From NCBI RefSeq assembly GCF_017309955.1, contig NZ_CP021247.1, positions 1,637,001 through 1,701,000 of the forward strand: a stretch of 64,000 bases of DNA. The letters run 5' to 3'. Below, in pieces: positions 43,921 through 54,978 of this stretch; positions within the stretch are counted from its first letter, which is position 1; every line of letters starts with the position of its first letter. Under the pieces are notes generated by a model. The model worked only from the letters and a program-made list of their open reading frames with translations, was not told where the DNA came from and did not search any database. Origin of the DNA: Novosphingobium sp. KA1 (GTDB lineage: Bacteria > Pseudomonadota > Alphaproteobacteria > Sphingomonadales > Sphingomonadaceae). The position numbers were made by a program, and so were the translations under genes.

Positions 43921-45884
43921 ATGTCGCTGAGCTGGTTTTCTCCTCCTTCTTCCCGGATCGTCCAGGCCGAGATCGCCCGGCTCGAAGCGGCGCTGGCGCG
44001 CGGCGAGATTGCCGAGCGCGCCGACTGCGATGCCTATGCGGGCGGCACGCGCGAGGTTCTTGCCTCCGTCAATCGCCTGCTGGACAGCGCCGCGCGGCCG
44101 GTCTCGGGGCTTTCGGCGGCCATCGCCACGATGTCGGCCGAGCATGATCGCGGCGACATCGACGTGGTCATCGCGGTGCAGGAGTTCGGCGGCCACTATG
44201 CGGCCATGGCCGAGGCGATCAACGCGATGGTGGCGGGGCATATCAGCGTCAAGAAGAAGGCGATGGCCTGCGTGAAGTCCTTCAGCGAAGGGGATTTCTC
44301 GGCCCCGCTGGAGGTATTCCCCGGCAAGAAGGCGTTCATCAACGATACGATCGAGACGCTGCGCGACAATCTCACCGGGCTGATCTTCGAGATGAACCAC
44401 ATGTCGGCCGAGCACTATCGCGGCGACATCGACGTGATTGTCCCGGTCGAGCGGTTCAAGGGCGATTTCGGGGTGGTGGCGGACGGCATCAACAAGATGG
44501 TGGCCGGCCACATCGAGGTGAAGAAAAAGGCGATGGCCTGCGTGAAGGCGTTCGGCGAAGGGGATTTCGACGCCGATCTGGAGGCGTTCCCCGGCAAGAA
44601 GGCCTTCATCAACGAGACCATCGAGACGCTGCGCGGCAACCTGCGGGCGATCACCGAGGAGATCCGCCGCCTGATCGCCGCCGCGACCGCCGGCCAGCTT
44701 GACGAGCGCGGTGACGACCGGCGCTTTGTCGGCGATTTCGGCGCGCTGGTCGCGGGCATCAACGGCATGCTCGATGCGATCCTGCTGCCGATCGAGGAAG
44801 GCAACCGGGTGCTGGGCGAAGTCAGCACCGGCAGCCTGGTCGAACAGGTCGAGATCGCCTGCCAGGGCGATCACCAGAACATGAAGAATTCGATCAATGC
44901 GCTGGTCGCCAACTTGCGCACGTTTGCGGGCAATGTCGGGGTGGCGGCGGGGCAGGTGGCGCAGGGCAGCAACCAGATGGCGACCAGTTCGCAGCAGCTG
45001 TCCGAAGGTGCCACCGAGCAGGCCGCCTCGGCCGAGGAAGCCTCCGCCTCGATGGAAGAGATGGCCGCCAACATCAAGCAGAACGCCGACAATGCCGCGC
45101 AGACCGAAAAGATCGCGCGGCAGTCCTCGAAGGATGCCGAGCTGTCGGGCGTGGCGGTGGACAAGGCGGTCGATGCCATGCGCACGATCGCCGAGAAGAT
45201 CTCCATCGTCCAGGAAATCGCCCGCCAGACCGACCTGCTGGCGCTCAACGCGGCGGTCGAGGCGGCGCGTGCGGGCGAGCACGGCAAGGGCTTCGCGGTG
45301 GTCGCCTCGGAAGTGCGCAAGCTCGCCGAACGCAGCCAGAGCGCGGCGGCGGAGATCGTCGCGGTCTCCTCCGACACCGTCAAGGCGGCGGCCGAGGCGG
45401 GCGAGATGCTGGGCAAGCTGGTGCCCGACATCCGCCGCACCGCCGAACTGGTCAGCGAGATCAGCGCCGCCTGCCGCGAGCAGGACATCGGCGCGGCCCA
45501 GATCAACGAGGCGATCCAGCAGCTCGACAAGGTGACCCAGCAGAACGCGAGCGCCTCCGAACTGATTTCCTCGACCTCCGAGGCGCTTGCCTCGCAGGCC
45601 GAGGAACTGCAGCAGTCGATCACCTTTTTCCGCCTTGCCGACGAGGACGGCGCCCGCATCGCAGCCCCGCGCAGCCCCGCGCCGGCCGCCCCGGCGCGCC
45701 GCGCGGCCCATGGCGGCGGGGCGGCCAAGGTGACGACCAAGGACGGCGGCAAGCGCGTGACTGCCGCCCCCCGCAAGCCCCGCCCCGGATCGGTCGCCCA
45801 CCAGCAGGAGCGGGTGCGCGGCTTTGCGCTCGATCTCACGTCCGGGGGGGCGGATGACGAGGATGGCGACTTCGGCCGCGCGGC

Positions 45885-45888
<4 letters not shown>
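43921..45888 (+). CDS. Soluble poly-HAMP methyl-accepting chemotaxis protein, second paralogue
   Basis: 655 residues. It has two of the 90-residue HAMP-like units rather than three, then the same HAMP pair and MCP domain ([40 protein letters not shown]). The tail [17 protein letters not shown] and DFGRAA matches the paralogue at 41008. No membrane segment. It overlaps cheR by four bases. Confidence 0.92.
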
Positions 45889-47832
<1,944 letters not shown>

Positions 47833-47835
47833 GGG

Positions 47836-49965
47836 ATGGAGGCCATGCCCGCCGCCGCGTTCGAACGGGCAGGCCCGGAGCTGGAGCCGGATTCGGACCC
47901 GGCCCCGGATTCGGACCCGGATTCGGCCCCGGATTCAGGCTGCGATCCGCCCGGTGATCCTGCCGTGGGCGGCACCGGCGAGGCAGCGGCAGCTGGAACC
48001 GGCGACCGGAGCGACCATTGGGCCGACCATTGGGCCGACGATCCCCACGACGAACTGGCGGCAGCGCCGCAGGACGCGCCATCAGATCATCGGGCAGATG
48101 ATCCGGCAGATCATCGGCCCGATGATCCGGCCGATGAGACCGCCCGTGAACTGGCCGGGGATCCGCAGCTGGTCGAGGCGGGCGGACGGCTGGCGGGCAT
48201 CGCCCGCGATCTCGATGCGCGATTCAACGAGACGAGCGAGTGCCTTTGCGCCGCGGTCGATGCCATCGAGCGGATCGTTGCCGCGCTGCAGGCCGTTGCC
48301 GGCATGTTCGAGCAGGGCGAGGCGGCCGGCGCGGTGAACGATCTGACCGAGGCGGCGCAGCGGCTTTCGGGCGTTTCCGCCCAGGCCGCCCGGCGCGGCG
48401 GCGAGGCCGATGCGATCCGCCAGGCCTCGCGCCACCTGGCGCGCAGCGTCAGCGAAGTGCAGCGCGCGCTCAGGGTGCTCCAGATCTACGGCATGAACGT
48501 CAAGATCGCCGCTTCCGGCGCCGAGGCCTTTGTCGACTTTGCCAACCGCATGGGCGAGAAGCTCAAGATCGGCGAGGAGGAGGCCAAGGGGTTTGCGGCA
48601 AGGCTGGCGGATCTTGCCAGCAGCATGGATTGCATGCTGCACAACGACGCGCTGCTCGAGGCGGAGTGCCGCAAGGTCCTGCCGCAAGTGCCCGACCGGC
48701 TGATCGGCGATGCCGAGGCGCTGCGCGGCCATCAGGCCGGGCTGGTGCGACTGGCGCAGGCGACCGGCACGCTGGCGCGCTCGATCCAGGGGGAACTCGG
48801 CGCCGCGCTGGGCGCGATCCAGGTCGGCGACCGGGCGCGCCAGCGGCTCGAACACGTGGTGACGGGGGCCCGGTTGCTGGAGGCGGCGCAGGCCGCGGGC
48901 ACGCTGCCCGGCGCGGGCGCGCGGCAGCATGTCCGGCGGCTGCTCGCGGCGCTGGCGCTGGAAGCCTCGGATGAATACCGGCGCGATGCGGCGGCGCTGG
49001 CACTGGCGCTCCACGCGCTGCGCAAGGATGCCGAGGGCCTGATCGCGCTGCGGGCGTCAAGCGCGGGCGAGGGCGGCGACGGCGCGGTGTTCCTTCACCG
49101 GCTGGAACAGGGCATTGCCGATGCGGCGGGCATGGTCGACCAGCTGCAGCGCGCCGACGCGCAGGCCGAAGCCACGCTGGAGGTCATCGCGCTTACCGTC
49201 AGCGACGTCACCGCGCGGGTGAAGACGATCCGCGAACTCAGCCTCGACGTGCGGCAGATGGCGATCAACATCGGCCTGCGATGCCGCAAGGTCGAAGTCA
49301 TCGGCCGCCCGGTCAATGTCATAGCTGCCGAGATCCGCAGCCAGTCGGACCAGTTCGATGCGGTGATCCGCGAGATCGACCGGGCCGAAGGCATGCTGGG
49401 CGAAGTCTCGGTGCGCATGCGCATGCAGGCCGAGGGAGAGGTCGGTGGCGGCCTCGGGCTGACCCGCTCGCTGGCGGCGATCCATGACTGCGCCGACCGC
49501 ACCGAGACGGCGATGACCGACATCGGCCGCCGCTCGCACGGGGTGACCGGCATGCTCGAGCGCGCTTCGGCACTGCTCGACGAGGCGATCGCGATCGGCG
49601 AGACGATCGGCGATGCCGTCATGCAACTGGCGCCTTGCGGCGGCGAAAATGGCGTGTCGCCTTGGGGTGACGGGGATGGCGTGTCGCCTTGCGGCGACGG
49701 GGTTGGCGACGGGGATGGCGGGGCGGCGCCGGGTGAGGAGGCGGCGCTCCGCGAGCTGCTCATCGCCATCGGTCGCAGCTACACGATGGCCGACGAACGT
49801 CTTGTCCACGACGGCTTCCTGCTTCCGGGGATGACGCCGCTCGCCGCGCCGGTTGGCGCTACGGCTCTCCCAGGGGCCGGATCCGACAACGGCGGATCTT
49901 GCGATGATGGCCTCTTCGACGACGGGCTTTTCGACGACGGGCTTTTCGACGACGGCCTTTTCTGA
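47836..49965 (+). CDS. Unrecognised chemosensory-operon protein with degenerate MCP-like segments
   Basis: 709 residues, not assigned to a family. The first 110 are acidic and low-complexity (DSDPAP, DHRADDPADHRPDDPAD), coded by short DNA repeats. The rest is mainly helical. Two segments resemble the MCP kinase-contact hairpin: LQIYGMNVKIAASGA (about 215-229) and MAINIGLRCRKVEVIG then RPVNVIAAEIRSQSD (about 475-505), which aligns with LNAAIEAARAGExGxGFAVVAxEVRxLA but has lost the Glu/Arg core. A Gly/Asp-rich linker (SPWGDGDG) follows. The protein ends with DDGLF four times. It follows cheB by three bases. A structural mimic, phosphatase or array organiser are all possible; none is shown. Confidence 0.7.
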   Translation: MEAMPAAAFERAGPELEPDSDPAPDSDPDSAPDSGCDPPGDPAVGGTGEAAAAGTGDRSDHWADHWADDPHDELAAAPQDAPSDHRADDPADHRPDDPADETARELAGDPQLVEAGGRLAGIARDLDARFNETSECLCAAVDAIERIVAALQAVAGMFEQGEAAGAVNDLTEAAQRLSGVSAQAARRGGEADAIRQASRHLARSVSEVQRALRVLQIYGMNVKIAASGAEAFVDFANRMGEKLKIGEEEAKGFAARLADLASSMDCMLHNDALLEAECRKVLPQVPDRLIGDAEALRGHQAGLVRLAQATGTLARSIQGELGAALGAIQVGDRARQRLEHVVTGARLLEAAQAAGTLPGAGARQHVRRLLAALALEASDEYRRDAAALALALHALRKDAEGLIALRASSAGEGGDGAVFLHRLEQGIADAAGMVDQLQRADAQAEATLEVIALTVSDVTARVKTIRELSLDVRQMAINIGLRCRKVEVIGRPVNVIAAEIRSQSDQFDAVIREIDRAEGMLGEVSVRMRMQAEGEVGGGLGLTRSLAAIHDCADRTETAMTDIGRRSHGVTGMLERASALLDEAIAIGETIGDAVMQLAPCGGENGVSPWGDGDGVSPCGDGVGDGDGGAAPGEEAALRELLIAIGRSYTMADERLVHDGFLLPGMTPLAAPVGATALPGAGSDNGGSCDDGLFDDGLFDDGLFDDGLF
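49903..49962. repeat. 15-bp tandem repeat coding DDGLF four times
   Basis: Units of GACGACGGGCTTTTC repeat four times right up to the stop codon, with drift in the first copy. Confidence 0.9.
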
Positions 49966-50087
49966 ACCGAGGTCCCGGAAAAACGCACTTGCCATCCCGG
50001 CCTTGCGGGGCGACATCGCGGGGTGACCGCCGTGCCGGCGCGGCCTTTCCCCCTCCCCGTCCCCCGTGCCGCCAACAAGGAACCTCG

Positions 50088-50978
50088 ATGCCCAGCCGCT
50101 CCCTCGCCGGGATCCACCCCGCTTTGCGCGACGATATCGCCGACCTCGTTACCCGCAGGCCGGTGCCGGGGCCGGGACTCGATCAGGTCGATCCCTTCCT
50201 GTTCCTCAACCACCACGGCCCGCAGACCTATCCGCCGGGCAACAACGGCCTGCCGTTCGGCCCGCATCCCCATCGCGGTTTCGAGACGGTGACGTTCATT
50301 CTCGAGGGAAGCCTTGCCCATTACGACAGCGGCGGCCACGAGAACGTGATCGAGGCGGGCGGCGTGCAGTGGATGACCGCAGGCTCCGGCCTGATCCATG
50401 CCGAAGTCTCGCCGCCCGCGTTCAAGCAGGCGGGCGGGGGGCTGGAAATCCTCCAGCTCTGGGTCAATCTGCCCGCTGCTCTCAAGATGACGGCGCCGCG
50501 CTACACCGGTGTCCAGGCCGATGCCATTCCCGCGATCCCGGTGGCGGACGGACAGGGCACGCTGAACCTCATCGCCGGCACGTTTGCGGGTGTGACCGGG
50601 CCGATCCCGTCGCTGACCGGGGTGTTCATGTCGACCCTGCGGCTCTCGGCCGGCGCGCGGATCGACCTGCCCGCCCCGCAAGGACGCAGCGTGTTTCTCT
50701 ATGTCGTGTCCGGACACCCCACAGTCGGCGGCGCGGACGTGGCGGCGTGGCATCTGGCCACCATGGCGGCGGACGGCGACCATGTCGCGCTGGCGGTCCC
50801 GCAGGACGCCGGGGAGGATGCGGTGCTGCTGTTCGGCCATGCCGATCCGATCGGCGAGCCGGTGGTTGCCCACGGGCCCTTCGTGATGAACACCCGCGAG
50901 GAAATCGGCGAGGCCATCCGCGATTACCAGGCGGGCAAGTTCAACGGTACCGGGCCGCTGCCGGCGGTCGGGCAATAG
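50088..50978 (+). CDS. Pirin-family cupin protein
   Basis: ATG 50088 with AAGGAA upstream gives 296 residues. FGPHPHRGFETVTFILEG and AEVSPPAF lie in the metal-binding pirin N-domain (His pair H-P-H-R), while WMTAGSGLIHAE is the family consensus. Pirins act as iron-dependent quercetinase-like enzymes or as redox cofactors. Which holds here is unknown. It is convergent with the WYL regulator gene. Confidence 0.92.
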   Translation: MPSRSLAGIHPALRDDIADLVTRRPVPGPGLDQVDPFLFLNHHGPQTYPPGNNGLPFGPHPHRGFETVTFILEGSLAHYDSGGHENVIEAGGVQWMTAGSGLIHAEVSPPAFKQAGGGLEILQLWVNLPAALKMTAPRYTGVQADAIPAIPVADGQGTLNLIAGTFAGVTGPIPSLTGVFMSTLRLSAGARIDLPAPQGRSVFLYVVSGHPTVGGADVAAWHLATMAADGDHVALAVPQDAGEDAVLLFGHADPIGEPVVAHGPFVMNTREEIGEAIRDYQAGKFNGTGPLPAVGQ

Positions 50979-51000
50979 CGGGCCGCTCTGGCGGGGCCGG

Positions 51001-51717
51001 TCACGCGGCACTCTCGCGGGCACGGCGTTTTTCCATGTCCCGCCGCCAGCGCTGGCGGAGCGCGGCGGGGCGCAGGTCGTAACGCTCCTCGACGAACGTG
51101 GCTGCCAGGATCCGGTCGGTGCGGAAATGGCGGAAGTCCTGCCGCAGCTCGCACCATGCCGCGAGCATGCGGGTATCCTCGAGAAATCCGAGGATGATCG
51201 GCCAGACCGTCCGCACCGTGCGGTCCCCGTGCTGGTCGAGATAGGCGATCTCGATCTTGCGGCCATCCCTGATCCAGACCCGCGTGCGGGCCAGGTCGAT
51301 GCGATCGGCGGCGGGGGCGGCTGCCGGTGCGGCGGCGGGCCGGGTCCCGGTGGCGGGATGGGCGATGATCGGCCGGAGCCGTTCGGGCACGACACGCGTG
51401 ATCTTGGCAATCAGGTCGCGCGCCGCGTTGGCCAGCACCGGATCGCCGCGTCCCGCGACCCATTGCGCGCCGAGCACCGCGGCCTCGATCTCGTCCGGCG
51501 TCAGCATCAGGGGCGGCATGTCGAAGGAATCGTCGAGGATGTAGCCCAGGCCCGCCTCGCCCTGCACGGGCACCCGCTGCGCGATCAGGTCGGCCACGTC
51601 GCGATAGACGGTGCGCGGGGACACTTCCAGTTCCCGTGCCATTTCGGCCGCCGTCACCGGGCGGGACGAGCGGCGCAAGATCTGGATCAACTGGAACAAT
51701 CTGTCTGCCCGGCGCAT
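51001..51717 (-). CDS. YafY-type HTH/WYL-domain transcriptional regulator
   Basis: The ATG at 51717, with AGGAG at a proper distance, gives 238 residues. The N-terminal winged helix is RADRLFQLIQILRR, PVTAAEMARELEVSPRTVYRDV. The C-terminal WYL-type domain includes GRKIEIAYLDQHGDRT and GFLEDTRMLAAWCELRQDFR, where W-C-L replaces W-Y-L. An Ala/Pro linker lies between. It is divergent from a GST gene across a perfect palindrome (51728-51753), which it probably binds. Confidence 0.9.
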   Translation of the reverse strand: MRRADRLFQLIQILRRSSRPVTAAEMARELEVSPRTVYRDVADLIAQRVPVQGEAGLGYILDDSFDMPPLMLTPDEIEAAVLGAQWVAGRGDPVLANAARDLIAKITRVVPERLRPIIAHPATGTRPAAAPAAAPAADRIDLARTRVWIRDGRKIEIAYLDQHGDRTVRTVWPIILGFLEDTRMLAAWCELRQDFRHFRTDRILAATFVEERYDLRPAALRQRWRRDMEKRRARESAA

Positions 51718-51727
51718 GGTCTGGTCT

Positions 51728-51753
51728 CCTGCTGACAGAATGCTGTCAGCAGG
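51728..51753. promoter_or_regulatory. Perfect palindromic operator between yafY-type regulator and GST genes
   Basis: Arms CCTGCTGACAG and CTGTCAGCAGG (11 bp) are exact complements with a 4-base spacer AATG. It lies 11 bases upstream of the regulator start and 69 bases before the GST start, so a bound dimer could block both. Confidence 0.75.
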
Positions 51754-51821
51754 GGCTCGGTACAAGGGCCATGCTTCGCGGCGAAGGCCTGCGGGGCAAA
51801 TGTCCACCGAGGAGATGTCCC

Positions 51822-52433
51822 ATGATCACCCTGTTCCACGCCCCGCAATCACGCTCGTCCCGTATCATCTGGCTGCTGGAGGAACTGGGGGTTTCCTACG
51901 AGATCCGGCCGGTCTCAATCTTCCGCCCGATGACCGGCGAGGGCCAGCCCGATCCGGCGAACCCGCATCCCGACAAACGCGTGCCGGTCCTCCTTCATGG
52001 CGAGGCGCTGATCCCGGAATCGGTCGCGATCGTTCTCTATCTGGCCGATGCCTTCCCGCTGGCGGGTTTGGCCCCGGCACCGGGCGATGCGCGCCGCGGG
52101 GCCTATCTCGGCTGGATCGGCTGGTATGCGACCGAACTGGAGCAGGCGCTGTTCGCGGGACTGTCCGGCACCCTGGCAGGCTCGCCCCGGCAGCAGCGCG
52201 ATCATGACGCGGTGGTGGCAAGGCTGCGCGGCGTGCTGGCGCAGGGGCCTTACGTGATGGGGCACGATTTCACGGCGGCGGACCTGCTGATCAGCAGCGC
52301 CCTGGGCTTCGGCCGCCGTGCCTTCCCGGCGGATGATGCGCTGGATGCCTATATCGAGCGCTGCCGCAGCCGCCCGGCGGCCGTTCGCGCCCTGGCGCTG
52401 GACCATCAATCGGGCTTGCAGCGCGCGGCCTGA
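51822..52433 (+). CDS. Glutathione S-transferase
   Basis: 203 residues from ATG 51822 (GAGGAG upstream). The thioredoxin-like N-domain has APQSRSSRIIWLLEELG (Ser catalytic region), RVPVLLHGEALIPESVAI (cis-Pro and glutathione-binding ES), then the helical C-domain with YVMGHDFTAADLLISSAL, the N-capping box. It conjugates glutathione to electrophiles or acts in stress tolerance. Likely controlled by the divergent WYL regulator. Confidence 0.93.
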   Translation: MITLFHAPQSRSSRIIWLLEELGVSYEIRPVSIFRPMTGEGQPDPANPHPDKRVPVLLHGEALIPESVAIVLYLADAFPLAGLAPAPGDARRGAYLGWIGWYATELEQALFAGLSGTLAGSPRQQRDHDAVVARLRGVLAQGPYVMGHDFTAADLLISSALGFGRRAFPADDALDAYIERCRSRPAAVRALALDHQSGLQRAA

Positions 52434-52547
52434 GCAGGCAGCGGCCTGTTCTCCCACCGCCGCGTCCATCCTGAGGGGAGGGCGGTTGCCCATCCCCTCT
52501 TCCCGTCACGCGGTCTCACGCCGCCTGGTCATGCGCAATCGGCCCGA

Positions 52548-53681
52548 TCAGGCCATCGCCAGCACGCTGCGGTGGATGAACCGCACGAGATCGGCCGCGC
52601 CGCGCGCGCCGGTCTTTGCATAGATCCGTTTCGAATAGGTCCGCGCCGATTCGACGGTGAGGCCGATGTCCGGGGCCGCCTCGGCGATCGTCGCGCCGCG
52701 GCTGAGGGCGAGGGCGAGACGGGCCTCGCTGCGGGTGAGATCGAAGAGCTGGGCCAGTTGTTCGCAGCGGTCCGCCGACGACCAGTGATCGGCATGAAGG
52801 TAACAGAGCACCGCCGGGGTCGCCCGCGTCGCGCCCATCCGCCCGCCCGAAGGCACCAGCAGCAGGTCGAGCCAGGGGTCGCGGCGGATGACCAGCGCGC
52901 GCGGGCGGGCCTGCGGCTGCTCGGCCAGTTCGCGGATCGCCGCGTGGAGCTGACGGCGCAATTGCGGGTCGCGCGCGGTGAGGCGGCCATCGCGGCCTTG
53001 TACGGATAGCCCCGCTGCCGCCAGCAGGTCGGCGCCGATCGCATCGCCGTCGCAGACACGGCCTGCCGCATCGAGCGTCAGCCAGCCGAAGTTCATGCGC
53101 CGCACTGCCTCGCGCGTGATGTCGGCGGTCAGTCGCTCGCGCTCGAGCGCAACCAGCGCGGCCAGCGCGGCGCGCAAGTGCGGGGCGAGATCCTCCAGCA
53201 GGCGATCGGCTCCGGCGGCAAAGTCCGCCTCGCGCCGGGTCACGGTGATCCAGCCGCTGACCCCGCCCGGTTCGGCGCAGCGGATCATCCGCAAGTGGTT
53301 CATGCCCGAAGGCGCCAGCAGTTCGCGAAAGTAGCTGGCTCCGTGCGGCGCGGTCACGGGGGCGGCCAGCAGGTCGGCAAGCGCATGGCAGCGCCCTTCG
53401 GCCATCGCGTGGTAGGGCACCGGGTCGCGCAAGTAGAAGTTCTCGCGGTAGTGGCGCGATACCTCCGGCGGCGAGGGGACTCCGACATAGAGGTGGATCA
53501 CCCGCGCCTCGGGCGTTCCGAGCGGCAGGGGCCGGAACACCAGGCTGGCATAATCGGCCCCCAACCGCGCGCGCAGCGCCTCGAGGAACCCCTGCCAGGG
53601 CGGCTGCTCGACCAGCCCCGCGATCAGCGGCGGCAACAGTTGCGCGGCATCCTTGTCCTGCAGTATCGTCGTGATCCCCAA
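52548..53681 (-). CDS. LuxR-family transcriptional regulator
   Basis: 377 residues. The C-terminal GerE-type helix-turn-helix is LTRSEARLALALSRGATIAEAA and DIGLTVESARTYSKRIYAKTG (recognition helix). The long N-terminus (about 290 residues) has no acyl-homoserine lactone signature that I can see. No in-frame ATG lies nearby, so TTG at 53681 is the likely start. It is divergent from the LLM oxidoreductase gene, 123 bases away, and probably controls that four-gene unit. Confidence 0.88.
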   Translation of the reverse strand: MGITTILQDKDAAQLLPPLIAGLVEQPPWQGFLEALRARLGADYASLVFRPLPLGTPEARVIHLYVGVPSPPEVSRHYRENFYLRDPVPYHAMAEGRCHALADLLAAPVTAPHGASYFRELLAPSGMNHLRMIRCAEPGGVSGWITVTRREADFAAGADRLLEDLAPHLRAALAALVALERERLTADITREAVRRMNFGWLTLDAAGRVCDGDAIGADLLAAAGLSVQGRDGRLTARDPQLRRQLHAAIRELAEQPQARPRALVIRRDPWLDLLLVPSGGRMGATRATPAVLCYLHADHWSSADRCEQLAQLFDLTRSEARLALALSRGATIAEAAPDIGLTVESARTYSKRIYAKTGARGAADLVRFIHRSVLAMA

Positions 53682-53804
53682 ATGGGAATTTTCCGGAGCC
53701 GAGGGCTAGCCCACAAGCACGGCGGGAAAAATGCACCGCAGCGAACCATCACCCCGGCGGTACGGGCCAGCGGCGCCCGGATGCCGCACGGAGAGGAACA
53801 CGCG

Positions 53805-54977
53805 ATGACCAGGCCGCAAACCTCGATGGTGCCGTCTATGAGTTTACGACCCAAGGCCGGCACAGTGCAGCCCGCCGCCTTCCTGCGCACCACCCTGCCG
53901 CTCGGCATCGACATGGCGCAGGACTACGATTCGGGGCGCTATCACTCGATCTGGCTGCCCGATCACATGGTCAGCTTCTGGCCCGATTCGATCTGGACGC
54001 CGGAGTTCACCGATCTCGCCAAGGCATCGCCCAGCCCGCACCGCCATCTCGACGGACTGGCGGTGGCGGCGGCGACGGCGGTGCTGACGAAAAACACCCC
54101 GCTGGCGACCACCGTGGTCGATACCGTGCGCCGCCATCCCTCGCTGCTGGCGCAGACGGCGCTGACCATCAGCCACCTGTCGAAAGGCCGCTTCATTCTC
54201 GGTCTCGGCTCGGGGGAACTGGAAAACACGGTTCCTTACGGCTTCGATTTCGACAAGCCGGTGGGGCGGCTGGAAGAGGCCATCAAGGTCATCAAGCTGC
54301 TGTGGCATGCGGACGGCCCGGTCGATTTCGAAGGACAGTTCTTCCACCTCCATCACGCGCGCATGGACACCGAGTTCCACGAGGGCAAGCCGCCGCCGAT
54401 CTGGCTGGGCGCGGCGGGCCCGCGCATGCTCGCCATCACCGGGCGCGAGGCGGATGGCTGGTGGCCGGCGGGTTCGTGGACCGCGGAAGACTATGCGGCA
54501 AAACTCAAGGTCATCCTCGATGCGGGCGACGCCGCCGGGCGCGACATGAGCCACTTCACTCCCGCGCTCACCCAGATGTGCCTGATCGGCGAGCCCGACG
54601 AGATCGACGAAATGCTGCGCGCGCCGATGGTGAAGTCGATCATCCTGATGATGACCGCCAGGGACCTCGCCCAGTTCGGTTACGAGCATCCGATGGGCCC
54701 GGACTGGCGCGGCATCATGGACTTCGATCCGGTGCGCCTCAGCCGCGAGAGGATGCTGAAATTCTGCGACGAGATGGACCCGCAGGCGATCCGCGACGTG
54801 CTGCCCGTGGGCACGCCGAAGGAGGTCGCGCGCAAGCTCAAGGGCTTCGCCGACGCCGGGATGCGTGTCTACAAGCTGATGGAATACGGCGCGATGGGCG
54901 GCATGAAGTTCTCCGCCAGCAGCGCCGCCAAGGTCCGCGCGACCGAGGACGAAATCACCCGTCTGGTGGAGGGCTGA
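53805..54977 (+). CDS. LLM-class (luciferase-like) flavin- or F420-dependent oxidoreductase
   Basis: ATG 53805, after GGAGAGGA, gives 390 residues. The TIM-barrel signatures are SIWLPDHMVSFWPD, TTVVDTVRRHPSLLAQTALTI, GRFILGLGSGELENTVPYG and PIWLGAAGPRMLAITGREADGW. The last group holds the flavin/F420 phosphate-binding loop. The first 20 residues are odd: they are coded by the decayed end of a MITE-like repeat (53821-53849), so ATG 53838 or another later start may be the original one. It heads a unit with a sulfotransferase and two other genes. Confidence 0.88.
   Translation: MTRPQTSMVPSMSLRPKAGTVQPAAFLRTTLPLGIDMAQDYDSGRYHSIWLPDHMVSFWPDSIWTPEFTDLAKASPSPHRHLDGLAVAAATAVLTKNTPLATTVVDTVRRHPSLLAQTALTISHLSKGRFILGLGSGELENTVPYGFDFDKPVGRLEEAIKVIKLLWHADGPVDFEGQFFHLHHARMDTEFHEGKPPPIWLGAAGPRMLAITGREADGWWPAGSWTAEDYAAKLKVILDAGDAAGRDMSHFTPALTQMCLIGEPDEIDEMLRAPMVKSIILMMTARDLAQFGYEHPMGPDWRGIMDFDPVRLSRERMLKFCDEMDPQAIRDVLPVGTPKEVARKLKGFADAGMRVYKLMEYGAMGGMKFSASSAAKVRATEDEITRLVEG
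53821..53849. repeat. Decayed end of the MITE-like element inside a coding sequence
   Basis: CCTCGATGGTGCCGTCTATG continuing AGTTTACGAC matches the right terminal repeat of the element at 11347-11616 with a few changes. No opposite end is visible nearby. Confidence 0.7.
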
Positions 54978-54978
54978 C

